A stretch of 45,959 bases of DNA from Bacillota bacterium (GTDB taxonomy: Bacteria; Bacillota; Clostridia; Peptostreptococcales; Anaerovoracaceae). The stretch is from assembly GCA_017397825.1 (NCBI GenBank), contig JAFQHT010000148.1, positions 1-45,959 on the forward strand, given 5' to 3'. Both the position numbers and the translations under genes were made by a program. Positions 15,971-23,441 of the stretch are shown here, piece after piece (the first letter of the stretch is position 1; every line of letters starts with the position of its first letter). The notes beneath the pieces were generated by a model. That model ran no database searches and was not told the origin of the DNA. It saw nothing but the letters and a program-made list of their open reading frames with translations.

Positions 15971-16366
15971 ATGGACAGAAAACAACAGGCAGTAGAATTA
16001 CATAAAAATAAATTTAACTGTGCCCAGTCACTTACATGTGCTTTCTGCAATGTAATGGGTGCAGACCCTATTCAGGCTTTCAAACAGGCTGAGGCCTTAG
16101 GCGGCGGTATGGGAACTCTTGGAACATGCGGCGTACTCACAGGCATGGCTCTGGTAGTAGGTATGAAAATCAGTGATGGTAATCTCGATAATCCTCAGAC
16201 AAAAAAAGAATGTTACAGAATGATGCGTATTCTTACAGAAGAATTTACTGCAAAGTTCGGTTCCACAATCTGTGCGGAGCTCAAAAGCGGAGAAAAACGC
16301 GTAAGCTGCGACGAACTTATCGCATACGGAGCAGAACTTCTTGACCACCATCTGCTTGGTCTGTAA
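15971..16366 (+). CDS. C_GCAxxG_C_C family redox protein
   Basis: A 131-residue protein of the C_GCAxxG_C_C family, with conserved cysteines thought to be redox-active or metal-binding. It has NCAQ (Cys about 17), GGGMGTLGTCGVLTG (Cys about 53), KKEC (about 81), STICAELK (about 101), plus non-family cysteines at about 23, 26 and 113. No signal peptide. GAGGTG lies a few bases before the ATG. Its partner is the upstream E2-like gene, with 17 bases between them. Biochemical function is unknown for the family. Confidence 0.85.
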   Translation: MDRKQQAVELHKNKFNCAQSLTCAFCNVMGADPIQAFKQAEALGGGMGTLGTCGVLTGMALVVGMKISDGNLDNPQTKKECYRMMRILTEEFTAKFGSTICAELKSGEKRVSCDELIAYGAELLDHHLLGL

Positions 16367-16389
16367 TACGCTTATTGTATTTTTTGTAT

Positions 16390-16417
16390 TTGACTTTTTA
16401 CGCAGTTGCGTTAAAAT
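16390..16417 (+). promoter_or_regulatory. Promoter of the ketopantoate reductase gene
   Basis: TTGACT (16390-16395), 16-base spacer, TAAAAT (16412-16417). Confidence 0.6.
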
Positions 16418-16490
16418 AATTATACATATATTTATGTTTATTTTCCGGAGTTAAAATTCTCAACCGGATATCTGAAAGGAGAAATATATA

Positions 16491-17513
16491 ATGAGAGCAG
16501 CAATTTTAGGATGCGGTGCTTTAGGCACAATTTTAGGAGCTAAGGCTAGCCTTGCAGGACATGACTGCACTATGATCGACGCTAACAAAGAACATGTTGA
16601 TGCATTAAACAAATATGGTGCAACAATTACAGGTCAGCTCGACCATAAAAATGTTCCGGTTAAGGCTATTACACCAGATCAGATGGAAGGCAAGTACGAC
16701 TTAGTATTCCTTCTCACAAAGCAGACAGCAAACAAGGTAGCTGTTCCTAACCTTCTTAACTATCTTCACGAAAAGAGTATCGTTTGTACACTTCAGAACG
16801 GTGTTCCTGAAGAATCCGTAGACGAAATGGTTGGCGGAAACCGTACAATGGGCGGCTGCATCATGTGGGGCGGCGAACAGTGGGAACCAGGTAAAGTAGT
16901 ATGTACTACAGCTGGTGAACTGATGACAATCGATATCGGCTCCATCAGCGGCGAAATCACTGAAGATGTACGTAAAGTTGAAGAATGGCTCCAGTGCCAG
17001 GGCAAGGTTACAGTTTCCGAAAACCTTATGGGCGTAAGATGGATGAAGCTTTGGGTTAATGCTGGTATGTCCGGTATGTCCGCATCTCTTAACTGCACAT
17101 ACGGTGATATCTGCCAGAACGACGAAGCAGTTCGCTGCGCAGCTCATATCGCTGACGAAGTAGTACGCGTTTCCAGAGCCAAGGGTATCAAGATGGAAGG
17201 CGTTATCAAGGGATACAATGCTGATGACCTTACATTCGACACTAAGGAAGGTCTTGAACATACAATCGCTTGCATCCGTAAAGTACATATGCTTCAGCCT
17301 GCACAGACTGCATCCATGCTTCAGGATATGAAGAAGGGTCGTCCTTGCGAAATCGACTTCATCGATGGCGAAGTTACTAAGAACGGTGCTAAGTACGGAG
17401 TTCCTACACCTTACGCTGATACAGTAGTAAGAATCGTTAAGGAATTCGAAGCGGGCAAGAGACCTATGCCAACAATGGATAACCTTAAAGAATTCCCACA
17501 GGAAACTTTATAA
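16491..17513 (+). CDS. Ketopantoate reductase family protein (2-dehydropantoate 2-reductase)
   Basis: An NADP-dependent ApbA/PanE-family oxidoreductase of 340 residues. The Rossmann fold begins at the first residue (AAILGCGALGTILGAKASLAGHD). LLTKQTANKVAVPNLL and CTLQNGVPEE match the family, and the C-terminal domain carries GVRWMKLWVNAG, including the catalytic lysine, and the MLQDMKKGRPCEIDFIDGEV segment. PanE supplies pantoate for CoA synthesis; other family members reduce different 2-oxo acids, and no panB or panC is nearby. GAAAGGAG lies nine to ten bases before the ATG. Monocistronic, flanked by its own promoter and terminator. Several guanine-rich coding stretches and preferred codons suggest high expression. 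Confidence 0.85.
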   Translation: MRAAILGCGALGTILGAKASLAGHDCTMIDANKEHVDALNKYGATITGQLDHKNVPVKAITPDQMEGKYDLVFLLTKQTANKVAVPNLLNYLHEKSIVCTLQNGVPEESVDEMVGGNRTMGGCIMWGGEQWEPGKVVCTTAGELMTIDIGSISGEITEDVRKVEEWLQCQGKVTVSENLMGVRWMKLWVNAGMSGMSASLNCTYGDICQNDEAVRCAAHIADEVVRVSRAKGIKMEGVIKGYNADDLTFDTKEGLEHTIACIRKVHMLQPAQTASMLQDMKKGRPCEIDFIDGEVTKNGAKYGVPTPYADTVVRIVKEFEAGKRPMPTMDNLKEFPQETL

Positions 17514-17540
17514 TTCAAACAATCAGGCTTTATGCCATAA

Positions 17541-17573
17541 AAAAAGAGCTCTCCCTATGGAAAGCTCTTTTTT
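17541..17573. terminator. Bidirectional intrinsic terminator
   Basis: AAAAAGAGCT...AGCTCTTTTTT with inner TCC/GGA pairing around CTAT. Symmetric A and T runs allow it to serve both the ketopantoate reductase and the opposite-strand FTR-like gene. Confidence 0.85.
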
Positions 17574-17591
17574 ATTTCTTTATCCCTGTTT

Positions 17592-17792
17592 TTAGTCCCT
17601 GCTCTTGTAATAAAGCATGCAGTGGCAGTAACCCTCAAAATCCGGATCTGCAATCTGCTCTCTGAATTCTTTGCAGATGCACTTATTGTCTTCTGTCCGC
17701 TGCAGCCTGCACGGGCAGTACCCGCCTTTTGCAGCCAGTCCGGACCTGATGTCAGCCACCAGTTCTTTATCTTCGTTCAATCTTACAGCCAT
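17592..17792 (-). CDS. Ferredoxin-thioredoxin reductase catalytic-chain-like mini protein
   Basis: Only 66 residues, but all six cysteines of the FTR catalytic subunit are present in order: CPC (26, 28), CIC (38, 40) and CHC (56, 58), with GGYCPCR and GYCHCMLY matching the family. In plant and cyanobacterial FTR, four of these bind a [4Fe-4S] cluster and two form the active disulfide that reduces thioredoxin with electrons from ferredoxin. No variable (alpha) subunit is adjacent, as is common outside phototrophs. AAGGAG lies six bases before the ATG. It overlaps the end of queT by 10 bases and is probably translated with it. Confidence 0.82.
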   Translation of the reverse strand: MAVRLNEDKELVADIRSGLAAKGGYCPCRLQRTEDNKCICKEFREQIADPDFEGYCHCMLYYKSRD

Positions 17793-18265
17793 TCTATTCT
17801 CCTTTTTTTAAGGCCTTTATAAAGCAGCCAGCCCAGCACTCCGCAGGATATGACTTCGCCTATGCCCACAGTAACCAGCAGATAAAGATATCCTTCTTCA
17901 AGACCGTAAACCTTCTGCAGCACCAGAGGTACAATCAGCGCATTGCTCAGAATCGGGAAAACCGGCCCCAGCACAGGTTTTTTGCGGCCGATGAAGTAAG
18001 TCCCCAAAGCCCCTGCAAAAGTAGCTGCAGAGCCAAAAATAATGTCCCAAAGGGCGCATCCCGTAAGCATATTGGCAAGTACACAGCCGATGGTCAGTCC
18101 GGGCACCGCTGCCCATGTAAACAGAGGCATAATGGTCAGTACCTCCGACAGACGGATCTGAATTGCACCGCTGGCAAGACCTGCCGCATTTGCAATAAAC
18201 GTAAGCACCACGTAAAGAGCCGCAATCAGCGCAGCCCAGGTCAGGTTCAGAGTTTTTGTTTTCAT
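17783..18265 (-). CDS. queT: QueT family queuosine-precursor transporter
   Basis: A 160-residue membrane protein of the QueT family, the substrate-specific component of an ECF-type vitamin transporter for queuosine precursors such as preQ1 or queuine. The family signature AIQIRLSEVLTIMPLF is present, with five or six hydrophobic helices and GCVLANMLTGCALWDIIFGSAAT in the middle. Directly upstream is a preQ1-I riboswitch whose 3' end contains the ribosome binding site (CTAAGGAG, 6 bases before the ATG), which independently supports the substrate. The energising ECF module is not in the window. It overlaps the mini-FTR gene downstream. Confidence 0.92.
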   Translation of the reverse strand: MKTKTLNLTWAALIAALYVVLTFIANAAGLASGAIQIRLSEVLTIMPLFTWAAVPGLTIGCVLANMLTGCALWDIIFGSAATFAGALGTYFIGRKKPVLGPVFPILSNALIVPLVLQKVYGLEEGYLYLLVTVGIGEVISCGVLGWLLYKGLKKRRIEWL

Positions 18266-18270
18266 TTTTT

Positions 18271-18312
18271 CTCCTTAGTTTTGTTTTAAGTGAGGATGGT
18301 TCCGAACTCACT
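18271..18312 (-). promoter_or_regulatory. preQ1-I riboswitch controlling queT
   Basis: On the minus strand the RNA has stem arms GTGAG and CTCAC around a TTCGGAACCATC loop, followed by an A-rich tail TTAAAACAAAACTAAGGAG. This is the class I preQ1 aptamer layout, in which the tail docks on the stem and the terminal bases include the Shine-Dalgarno. Because SD and aptamer overlap, control is probably translational. preQ1 binding would shut off QueT. It begins only about 10 bases after the stop codon of the upstream ecsC-like gene. Confidence 0.88.
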
Positions 18313-18322
18313 GATTTTTTTT

Positions 18323-19147
18323 TTACAGATCAATGCCTTCAGCCGCAAGCTTACTGCCGAGGAATCTTCTCCTGTATTTAAGAACAGCATAATCGCTGAT
18401 TCTGTTCACATAAACCGGGTCAAAAATCCCGCCCGCAACACCGATAATCATTTGGCCCTGCAGGAATTTGGTATATATCATTTCTTTGGAAAGAGCTTCA
18501 GAAGTCACTTTCATCTGCTCTTCTTTTTCTACTGTCCAGCCGCCGATTTCGTCTCCGTGCCATGCAATATAGTCGATGATATCATTGAACTCCTGATTTT
18601 TGCGGAGGAATTCTTCTTCATCACACATTGCAGCCTCGATGAGTTTAAGAATAAAAATTTTTTCTTCGTCCTTTTCGTAATCATAACCGTAGCTGAGAGC
18701 GATTTCGTAAACACTTTTGAGCACCATGGCGATGAACAGCGGAATGTCAGGAATACCTGCCCCCACAAGTCCCAGGCCCACACCTTCCACACTGGAAATA
18801 AGCAGGTTTGTGGCCTTGGCCGACTTCGCATGTCTGGTAAATGACTTGGCAGACTTGCGATTGCCCATAAGTTCATGGGTAAAAGTATTAACCTTAAAGT
18901 CTGCTTCTTTTTTATTTTTATCATAGGTCTTTTCGATAACCCCTGTTCCCTTTTCAAAAATTAACTGGAAACCCTTGAAAAAGGCCGCATTAAGAGTGCC
19001 GCTAAGTTTAGCCGGAATAAAGCGGTCCAGTTTCTGTATCAGTACAAATGTAGGTCCGTCCTGACGCTTGGCAGTGAATTTTGCTTCGCGTTTTGCAAGA
19101 TCTTCCCACTCTTTTTCCCAAGGTGATTTTTTCCTGAATGTAGACAT
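18323..19147 (-). CDS. EcsC family protein
   Basis: A 274-residue EcsC-family protein. The family signature is clear: ISSVEGVGLGLVGAGIPDIPLFIAMVLKSVYEIALSYGYDYEKDEEKIFILKLIEAAM, a Gly-rich amphipathic/hydrophobic hairpin followed by helices. An N-terminal basic region (KKSPWEKEWEDLAKREAKF) precedes it. In Bacillus, EcsC is encoded with the EcsAB ABC transporter but its function is unclear; no ecsA or ecsB is visible here. It lies upstream of queT and the mini-FTR in the same direction, with no terminator between apart from the riboswitch. Its promoter overlaps that of the divergent cyclase gene. Confidence 0.88.
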   Translation of the reverse strand: MSTFRKKSPWEKEWEDLAKREAKFTAKRQDGPTFVLIQKLDRFIPAKLSGTLNAAFFKGFQLIFEKGTGVIEKTYDKNKKEADFKVNTFTHELMGNRKSAKSFTRHAKSAKATNLLISSVEGVGLGLVGAGIPDIPLFIAMVLKSVYEIALSYGYDYEKDEEKIFILKLIEAAMCDEEEFLRKNQEFNDIIDYIAWHGDEIGGWTVEKEEQMKVTSEALSKEMIYTKFLQGQMIIGVAGGIFDPVYVNRISDYAVLKYRRRFLGSKLAAEGIDL

Positions 19148-19170
19148 AACTAATCCCCCTTAACTTTAAT

Positions 19171-19213
19171 AGTATACCATGACATTGCGAAAAAAACAAT
19201 ATCGTGGTAATAT
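19171..19213. promoter_or_regulatory. Overlapping divergent promoters (ecsC-like / cyclase)
   Basis: Plus strand: TTGCGA (19185-19190), 17 bases, TAATAT (19208-19213). Minus strand: TTGTTT (19194-19199), 17 bases, TATACT (19171-19176). The two overlap, so polymerase binding in the two directions should be mutually exclusive. Confidence 0.6.
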
Positions 19214-19244
19214 GATAAAAAACATCCAATGAAAGGGACAACAG

Positions 19245-19889
19245 ATGAAAGTAATTGACCTTACACACATTATGTGCAACAATATGCCCGTTTACCCCGG
19301 CACAAAGTCACCGGAATTCACAACAGCCTATTCCTGGGAAACTGACGGATTCAAGGAAACGCTTATTAACATGACCACCCACACAGGTACTCACATGGAC
19401 CCGCCGGCACACTTATATGCCCACAGAACTACTCTCGATCAGTTTCCTGCTGACCAGTTCATAGGCAAAGCCCTCGTAATTGACTGCCGCGACCTCCCTG
19501 AAGGTGGTGTCATTACCATGGACCACCTCAGCCGGTATGGCAAACTTACCGATGAGGCAGACTTCCTGCTCTTCAACCTTGGCTGGGACAAATACTGGGG
19601 TACTCCGCAGTATTTCGGCGACTATGCATGTGTTGATGACGAGGTCCTTGATTATATCATAAACGGTAATTACAAAGGTATCGGCTTCGACGTTATCGGC
19701 CTTGATCCGATTGCTGATATAAACCTTACCCGTCACAAAAAGCTGTTCCTTAATACTGATATCATCAATATTGAAAATCTCAGAAATCTTGACCAGTGCG
19801 GAGAAGGCCTGTTCTGGTTCAGCTGCTTCCCGCTGAATCTGGAAAACTGCGATGGTTCTCCGATCCGCGCCGTGGCATGGTCTGAATAA
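19245..19889 (+). CDS. Cyclase family metal-dependent hydrolase (kynurenine formamidase-like)
   Basis: A 214-residue member of the putative cyclase/arylformamidase family, metal-dependent hydrolases acting on formamide or lactone bonds. The metal-binding motif HTGTHMDPPAH is exact, and DLTHIMCNNMPVYPGTKSPEF at the N-terminus and the C-terminal FWFSCFPLNLENCDGSPIRAVAW are typical. No other tryptophan-degradation genes are near, so kynurenine formamidase activity is only one possibility. It is followed by the hairpin at 19907-19947 and the ZIP gene in the same direction. Confidence 0.88.
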   Translation: MKVIDLTHIMCNNMPVYPGTKSPEFTTAYSWETDGFKETLINMTTHTGTHMDPPAHLYAHRTTLDQFPADQFIGKALVIDCRDLPEGGVITMDHLSRYGKLTDEADFLLFNLGWDKYWGTPQYFGDYACVDDEVLDYIINGNYKGIGFDVIGLDPIADINLTRHKKLFLNTDIINIENLRNLDQCGEGLFWFSCFPLNLENCDGSPIRAVAWSE

Positions 19890-19906
19890 ACGATCTCACA
19901 AAAACA

Positions 19907-19947
19907 ACACCTCACTAATATTATAAATACAGTGAGGTGTATTTTTT
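19907..19947 (+). promoter_or_regulatory. Terminator-like hairpin that sequesters the ZIP ribosome binding site
   Basis: ACACCTCACT (19907-19916) and AGTGAGGTGT (19931-19940) form a perfect 10-bp stem with a 14-base AT-rich loop, followed by A and six T. The next three bases are the ZIP ATG. The only Shine-Dalgarno for that gene, GAGGTG, lies within the 3' arm, 8 bases before the ATG. The structure therefore can act as the cyclase gene's terminator and also hide the ZIP start site. Confidence 0.75.
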
Positions 19948-20751
19948 ATGAGCAATTTAGTTCTCATGGCTCTTGCCGCAACCCTTGGCACATGGTTTGT
20001 AACTGCTCTGGGCGCTGCAACTGTCGTATTCTTCAAATCTCCCAACCCCCGGCTTCTGAATCTCATGCTTGGATTTGCGGCGGGCGTCATGGTGGCGGCC
20101 AGTTTCTGGTCGCTCCTCCAGCCGGCCATTGAAAGGGCTGAGGCGGCTGGAGGTACGCCCGCCTACATCACGGCAACCGGAGGTTTCCTGACTGGTGCAC
20201 TTTTTATGTGGGCATCTGATAAAATCGTAAGCCGGGCACGGGCCCGTACTGACATGCTTCCCGGATCCTCTCAGCAGAAGCTGAACCGCGTTATAATGCT
20301 GATTCTTTCCATCACACTCCACAATATCCCTGAAGGCCTGGCCGTAGGCGTAGCCTTTGGTGTTCTGCAAGGCAGTGATTATACGGCTGATGCTCTTATG
20401 GGGGCCGTAACAATGGCCATAGGAATCGGCCTGCAGAACTTTCCGGAAGGTGCTGCCGTGTCAATCCCTCTGCGGCGTGAAGGGTTTTCAAGACGCAGAA
20501 GTTTCTTCATGGGGCAGTTGTCAGGAATGGTGGAACCGGTCAGCGGAGTCCTCGGTGCTCTGCTTGTGACTCATGTGACAACAATTCTGCCCTTTGCCCT
20601 TTCATTTGCGGCAGGTGCAATGGTATTGGTCGCTGTCCACGAACTTATACCTGAATGTCAGAGGAACCAGGAAAGTCAGCCCTACTCAGCCACCATGGGT
20701 ATTGTCACAGGTTTTGCTGTAATGATGCTGCTGGATGTAATGCTGGGTTGA
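19948..20751 (+). CDS. ZIP family metal transporter
   Basis: A 267-residue ZIP-family (zinc/iron permease) importer with eight membrane segments. Metal-path motifs are present: HNIPEGLAVGVAFG in helix 4 and QNFPEGAAVSIPLRREG in helix 5; a VAVHELIPEC motif lies in helix 7. These match the bacterial GufA-type subfamily, which usually imports Zn2+ and can carry other divalent ions. Its start codon directly abuts a strong hairpin and T-run, so expression needs read-through or an unrecognised promoter in the loop. A terminator follows. Confidence 0.93.
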   Translation: MSNLVLMALAATLGTWFVTALGAATVVFFKSPNPRLLNLMLGFAAGVMVAASFWSLLQPAIERAEAAGGTPAYITATGGFLTGALFMWASDKIVSRARARTDMLPGSSQQKLNRVIMLILSITLHNIPEGLAVGVAFGVLQGSDYTADALMGAVTMAIGIGLQNFPEGAAVSIPLRREGFSRRRSFFMGQLSGMVEPVSGVLGALLVTHVTTILPFALSFAAGAMVLVAVHELIPECQRNQESQPYSATMGIVTGFAVMMLLDVMLG

Positions 20752-20758
20752 CTCCGCT

Positions 20759-20802
20759 AAAAGAAACCGGTCTGCCTCATATGATGCAAACCGGTTTCTT
20801 TT
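20759..20802. terminator. Bidirectional intrinsic terminator
   Basis: AAAAGAAACCGGT (20759-20771) pairs with ACCGGTTTCTTTT (20790-20802). It ends both the ZIP transcript and the opposite-strand ilvA transcript. Confidence 0.85.
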
Positions 20803-20816
20803 GGTATGTATTATGA

Positions 20817-22019
20817 TTATGATTGTTGTACAATTTTAAATCCTGCTTCTGTAAGCTGGGTTTTGATTTCCTCAATCTGTGCAAAGTCTCTTGTTTCCAT
20901 GCCGACCTTCAGATAGCAGCTTGCAACCGCCATGTTGGCATCAGCTCTTTCATGAAGCACGCTTACTACATTGCCGCCACAGTTGGAAATAACCGTACTT
21001 ACTCCCACCAGCTGTCCCGGCTTATCTTCCAGTTCAATAGTCAGCGTTGTGTTTCTTCCGGTTGTCACCAATCCTCTTGTGATTACTCTGGAAAGGATAT
21101 TCACATCAATATTGCCTCCGGAAACAAGGCAGACAACTTTCTTTCCTTCAATAGGAAGTTTGTTGAAAAGTGCAGCGGCCACACTGACAGCGCCTGCACC
21201 TTCAGCAACTACTTTCTGCTTTTCCATGAGGGTGAGAATGGCTGTTGCAATTTCATCTTCACTTACTGTAACCACTTCGTCCACATATTTGCTGATAATA
21301 TCAAATGTCAGGTCTCCCGGACGCTTTACCGCAATACCGTCGGCAAATGTTGCAACACTCTTGAGGGCAGTAATTTCACCTGCCTTGACGCTTTCAAACA
21401 TTGAAGGCGCTTTTGCTGCCTGAACACCATAAACCTTTACATTAGGATTGAGCTGTTTTACTGCACATGCCACCCCACTGATAAGGCCGCCGCCGCCGAT
21501 AGGAACTATAATCGCATCCACATCAGGCAGCTGGCCAAGGATTTCAAGGCCTATTGTCCCCTGACCTGCAATTACTTCCTCATCATCAAACGGATGAATA
21601 AAAGTTGCCCCTGTCTCATCACGGAGTCTGCATGCTTCCGCATAAGCATCGTCATATGCACCTGGCACCAGTTTTACTTCCGCACCAAGGGCCTTGGTTG
21701 CTTCAACCTTGCTGATTGGTGCACCGTCAGGCATGCATACCACGCTCTTAATACCCATCTTGGTTGCTGCAAGAGCCACGCCCTGTGCATGATTTCCCGC
21801 ACTGCAGGCTATGATGCCTGCTTCCTTCTGCGACTCTGTCAGCTGGTGAATTTTGTAATACGCTCCTCTGAGTTTGAAACTTCCTGTCACCTGCAGGTTT
21901 TCTGTCTTCAGGTAAATACTGGACGGGCCGGAAAGTTTGTCTGCATAAATCAGGTCTGTTTTTCTTGCTGCTTCTTTAAGCACAAAAGCCGCCTGATAAA
22001 TTTTATCTAATTTTACCAT
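20817..22019 (-). CDS. ilvA: Threonine ammonia-lyase (threonine deaminase)
   Basis: A 400-residue PLP enzyme that converts threonine to 2-oxobutyrate, the first step of isoleucine synthesis. The cofactor lysine is in TGSFKLRGAYYK (about 49), with SAGNHAQGVA and IGGGGLISGVA for phosphate and substrate binding. A single C-terminal ACT-like domain (about 325-400) makes it the short type shared by catabolic TdcB and many Gram-positive biosynthetic enzymes. Its place behind the branched-chain genes argues for the biosynthetic role. AAAGGAG lies six bases before the ATG. It follows the DUF815 gene by 31 bases and is likely co-transcribed with it. Confidence 0.92.
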   Translation of the reverse strand: MVKLDKIYQAAFVLKEAARKTDLIYADKLSGPSSIYLKTENLQVTGSFKLRGAYYKIHQLTESQKEAGIIACSAGNHAQGVALAATKMGIKSVVCMPDGAPISKVEATKALGAEVKLVPGAYDDAYAEACRLRDETGATFIHPFDDEEVIAGQGTIGLEILGQLPDVDAIIVPIGGGGLISGVACAVKQLNPNVKVYGVQAAKAPSMFESVKAGEITALKSVATFADGIAVKRPGDLTFDIISKYVDEVVTVSEDEIATAILTLMEKQKVVAEGAGAVSVAAALFNKLPIEGKKVVCLVSGGNIDVNILSRVITRGLVTTGRNTTLTIELEDKPGQLVGVSTVISNCGGNVVSVLHERADANMAVASCYLKVGMETRDFAQIEEIKTQLTEAGFKIVQQS

Positions 22020-22050
22020 AAATTACTCCTTTCAGAATTGGTCCGGCCTG

Positions 22051-23358
22051 CTATTCTTCCAGACCTGCAAGATAGTTGATAAACTGCTGTGCTGTTCTGC
22101 CTGAAACGCCGCCGTGGCGGAGTTCCCAGGTGTTGGCTGCCAGCAGCAGCTTGTCTCTTTCCATTGTGATTCCTGCACGCTGTGCCAGGCTTTCCACAAT
22201 TTCATGGTACTGCTGGCGGTTCGGATTATTGAAATTAATCAGCACGCCGAATCTTGCAGAAAGAGAAAGCTTTTCTTCCATTGTATCTGAACGGTGTACA
22301 TCACCGTTGTATTCCATATCGTTCTTATCTTTCCAGTTTTCCTTGATGAGATGGCGTCTGTTGGAAGTTGCGTAGATCAGGATATTATCCGGTCTTGATT
22401 CTACTCCCCCTTCAATAACTGCCTTGAGGAATTTATATTCTACTTCATGTTCCTCAAAGGAAAGGTCATCAATGAAAATGATAAAGTAATAGTTTCTGTC
22501 TTTTATCTGAGCGATCACGTCAGAAAGGTCCTGGAACTGATGCTTATAAATTTCAATCATTCTCAGGCCTTTGGCATAGTACTCGTTGAGTACCGCTCTC
22601 ACGCTGGTGGACTTGCCTGTGCCCGCATCACCATACAGCAGAGCGTTGTTGGCAACCTTTCCGTCTGTAAAAGCCTTGGTATTGTCTATAAGTTGTTTTT
22701 TCTGGTATTCGTAACCAACCAGGTCATCCAGTCTGATGGAGTCTGCGTTGTTTACAGGAATGAATTCCAGCCTGCCGCCTTCTCTCTTTATTCTGAAAGC
22801 TCTGTTGATTCCGAAAAGTCCCACACCATAATTCTTGTAGTGTTCTGTCACCAGTCTGAAGATTTCCTCTTCGCCTGCCGCCTTTTCAATTTCCAGGCTG
22901 AGGGCCTGCACTTTCTGGCTTACATGTTTGTTGTATACCCTTTCACGTTTGGCAACTGCCTTATAGTTGGAAATGGTAGTGAAACAGTCAATTCCCAGTT
23001 CCTCCTCAATCGGCCCGAAATCAAAGTCAAAAAGGTTTTTGAAGATTCTGAAATCCTGCTTTGCGAACCGGTTTACGCTGCCGTCTTCGCTGGCTCCAAC
23101 TCTTTCACATGTGAGAGAAAAAGAGTTCTCATTGGAAATCAGCAGGAAAGTCAGGTAATTGTGCCACAGATTTGTATCAAAACCATAGACTGTGGAAATG
23201 TCCAGAATCCTTTTTATTTCTTTGAATATTCGTCCTGTAAGCTCTGCCTTGTCAGCATTGCCGGTTTCCCGGTCGCGGAATATGGCAGCCAGATTTTCCA
23301 GAATGCTGTCCTCTCCGAGATTGCTGTAAAGCAAAAGTTTCGATACTTCTCTGTACAT
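22051..23358 (-). CDS. DUF815 AAA ATPase
   Basis: A 435-residue P-loop ATPase of the DUF815 family. An N-terminal helical region of about 210 residues precedes LDDLVGYEYQKKQLIDNTKAF, Walker A GDAGTGKST (about 243-251), Walker B YYFIIFIDDLSFEE (about 292-305) and sensor-1-like ILIYATSNRRHL. These AAA proteins are widespread in anaerobes but have no defined role. The start is the ATG four bases after AGGAGG. It lies between ilvE and ilvA on the same strand. TATAAT (23383-23388) upstream may be a promoter -10 box, but its -35 is poor. Confidence 0.88.
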   Translation of the reverse strand: MYREVSKLLLYSNLGEDSILENLAAIFRDRETGNADKAELTGRIFKEIKRILDISTVYGFDTNLWHNYLTFLLISNENSFSLTCERVGASEDGSVNRFAKQDFRIFKNLFDFDFGPIEEELGIDCFTTISNYKAVAKRERVYNKHVSQKVQALSLEIEKAAGEEEIFRLVTEHYKNYGVGLFGINRAFRIKREGGRLEFIPVNNADSIRLDDLVGYEYQKKQLIDNTKAFTDGKVANNALLYGDAGTGKSTSVRAVLNEYYAKGLRMIEIYKHQFQDLSDVIAQIKDRNYYFIIFIDDLSFEEHEVEYKFLKAVIEGGVESRPDNILIYATSNRRHLIKENWKDKNDMEYNGDVHRSDTMEEKLSLSARFGVLINFNNPNRQQYHEIVESLAQRAGITMERDKLLLAANTWELRHGGVSGRTAQQFINYLAGLEE

Positions 23359-23391
23359 AAATCCTCCTGATTTATAAGTGTCATTATACAA

Positions 23392-23419
23392 GGTGCAGCC
23401 ACCTTACGGCAGCCGCACC
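23392..23419 (-). other. Intercistronic hairpin after ilvE
   Basis: GGTGC (23392-23396) and GCACC (23415-23419) with inner GCC/GGC pairing form a GC-rich hairpin. It lacks a T run on the minus strand, so it is at most a weak terminator or RNA stabiliser. Confidence 0.4.
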
Positions 23420-23441
23420 ATTTAAAAGATTATTCTTTTTA

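Noticed and set aside
22447-23370. Long plus-strand frame of about 300 codons opposite the DUF815 gene
   Set aside because: It mirrors the DUF815 gene on the other strand, has cysteine- and phenylalanine-rich nonsense-like composition and no ribosome site. Similar long antisense frames at 2513-3298 and 44641-45516 were rejected for the same reason.
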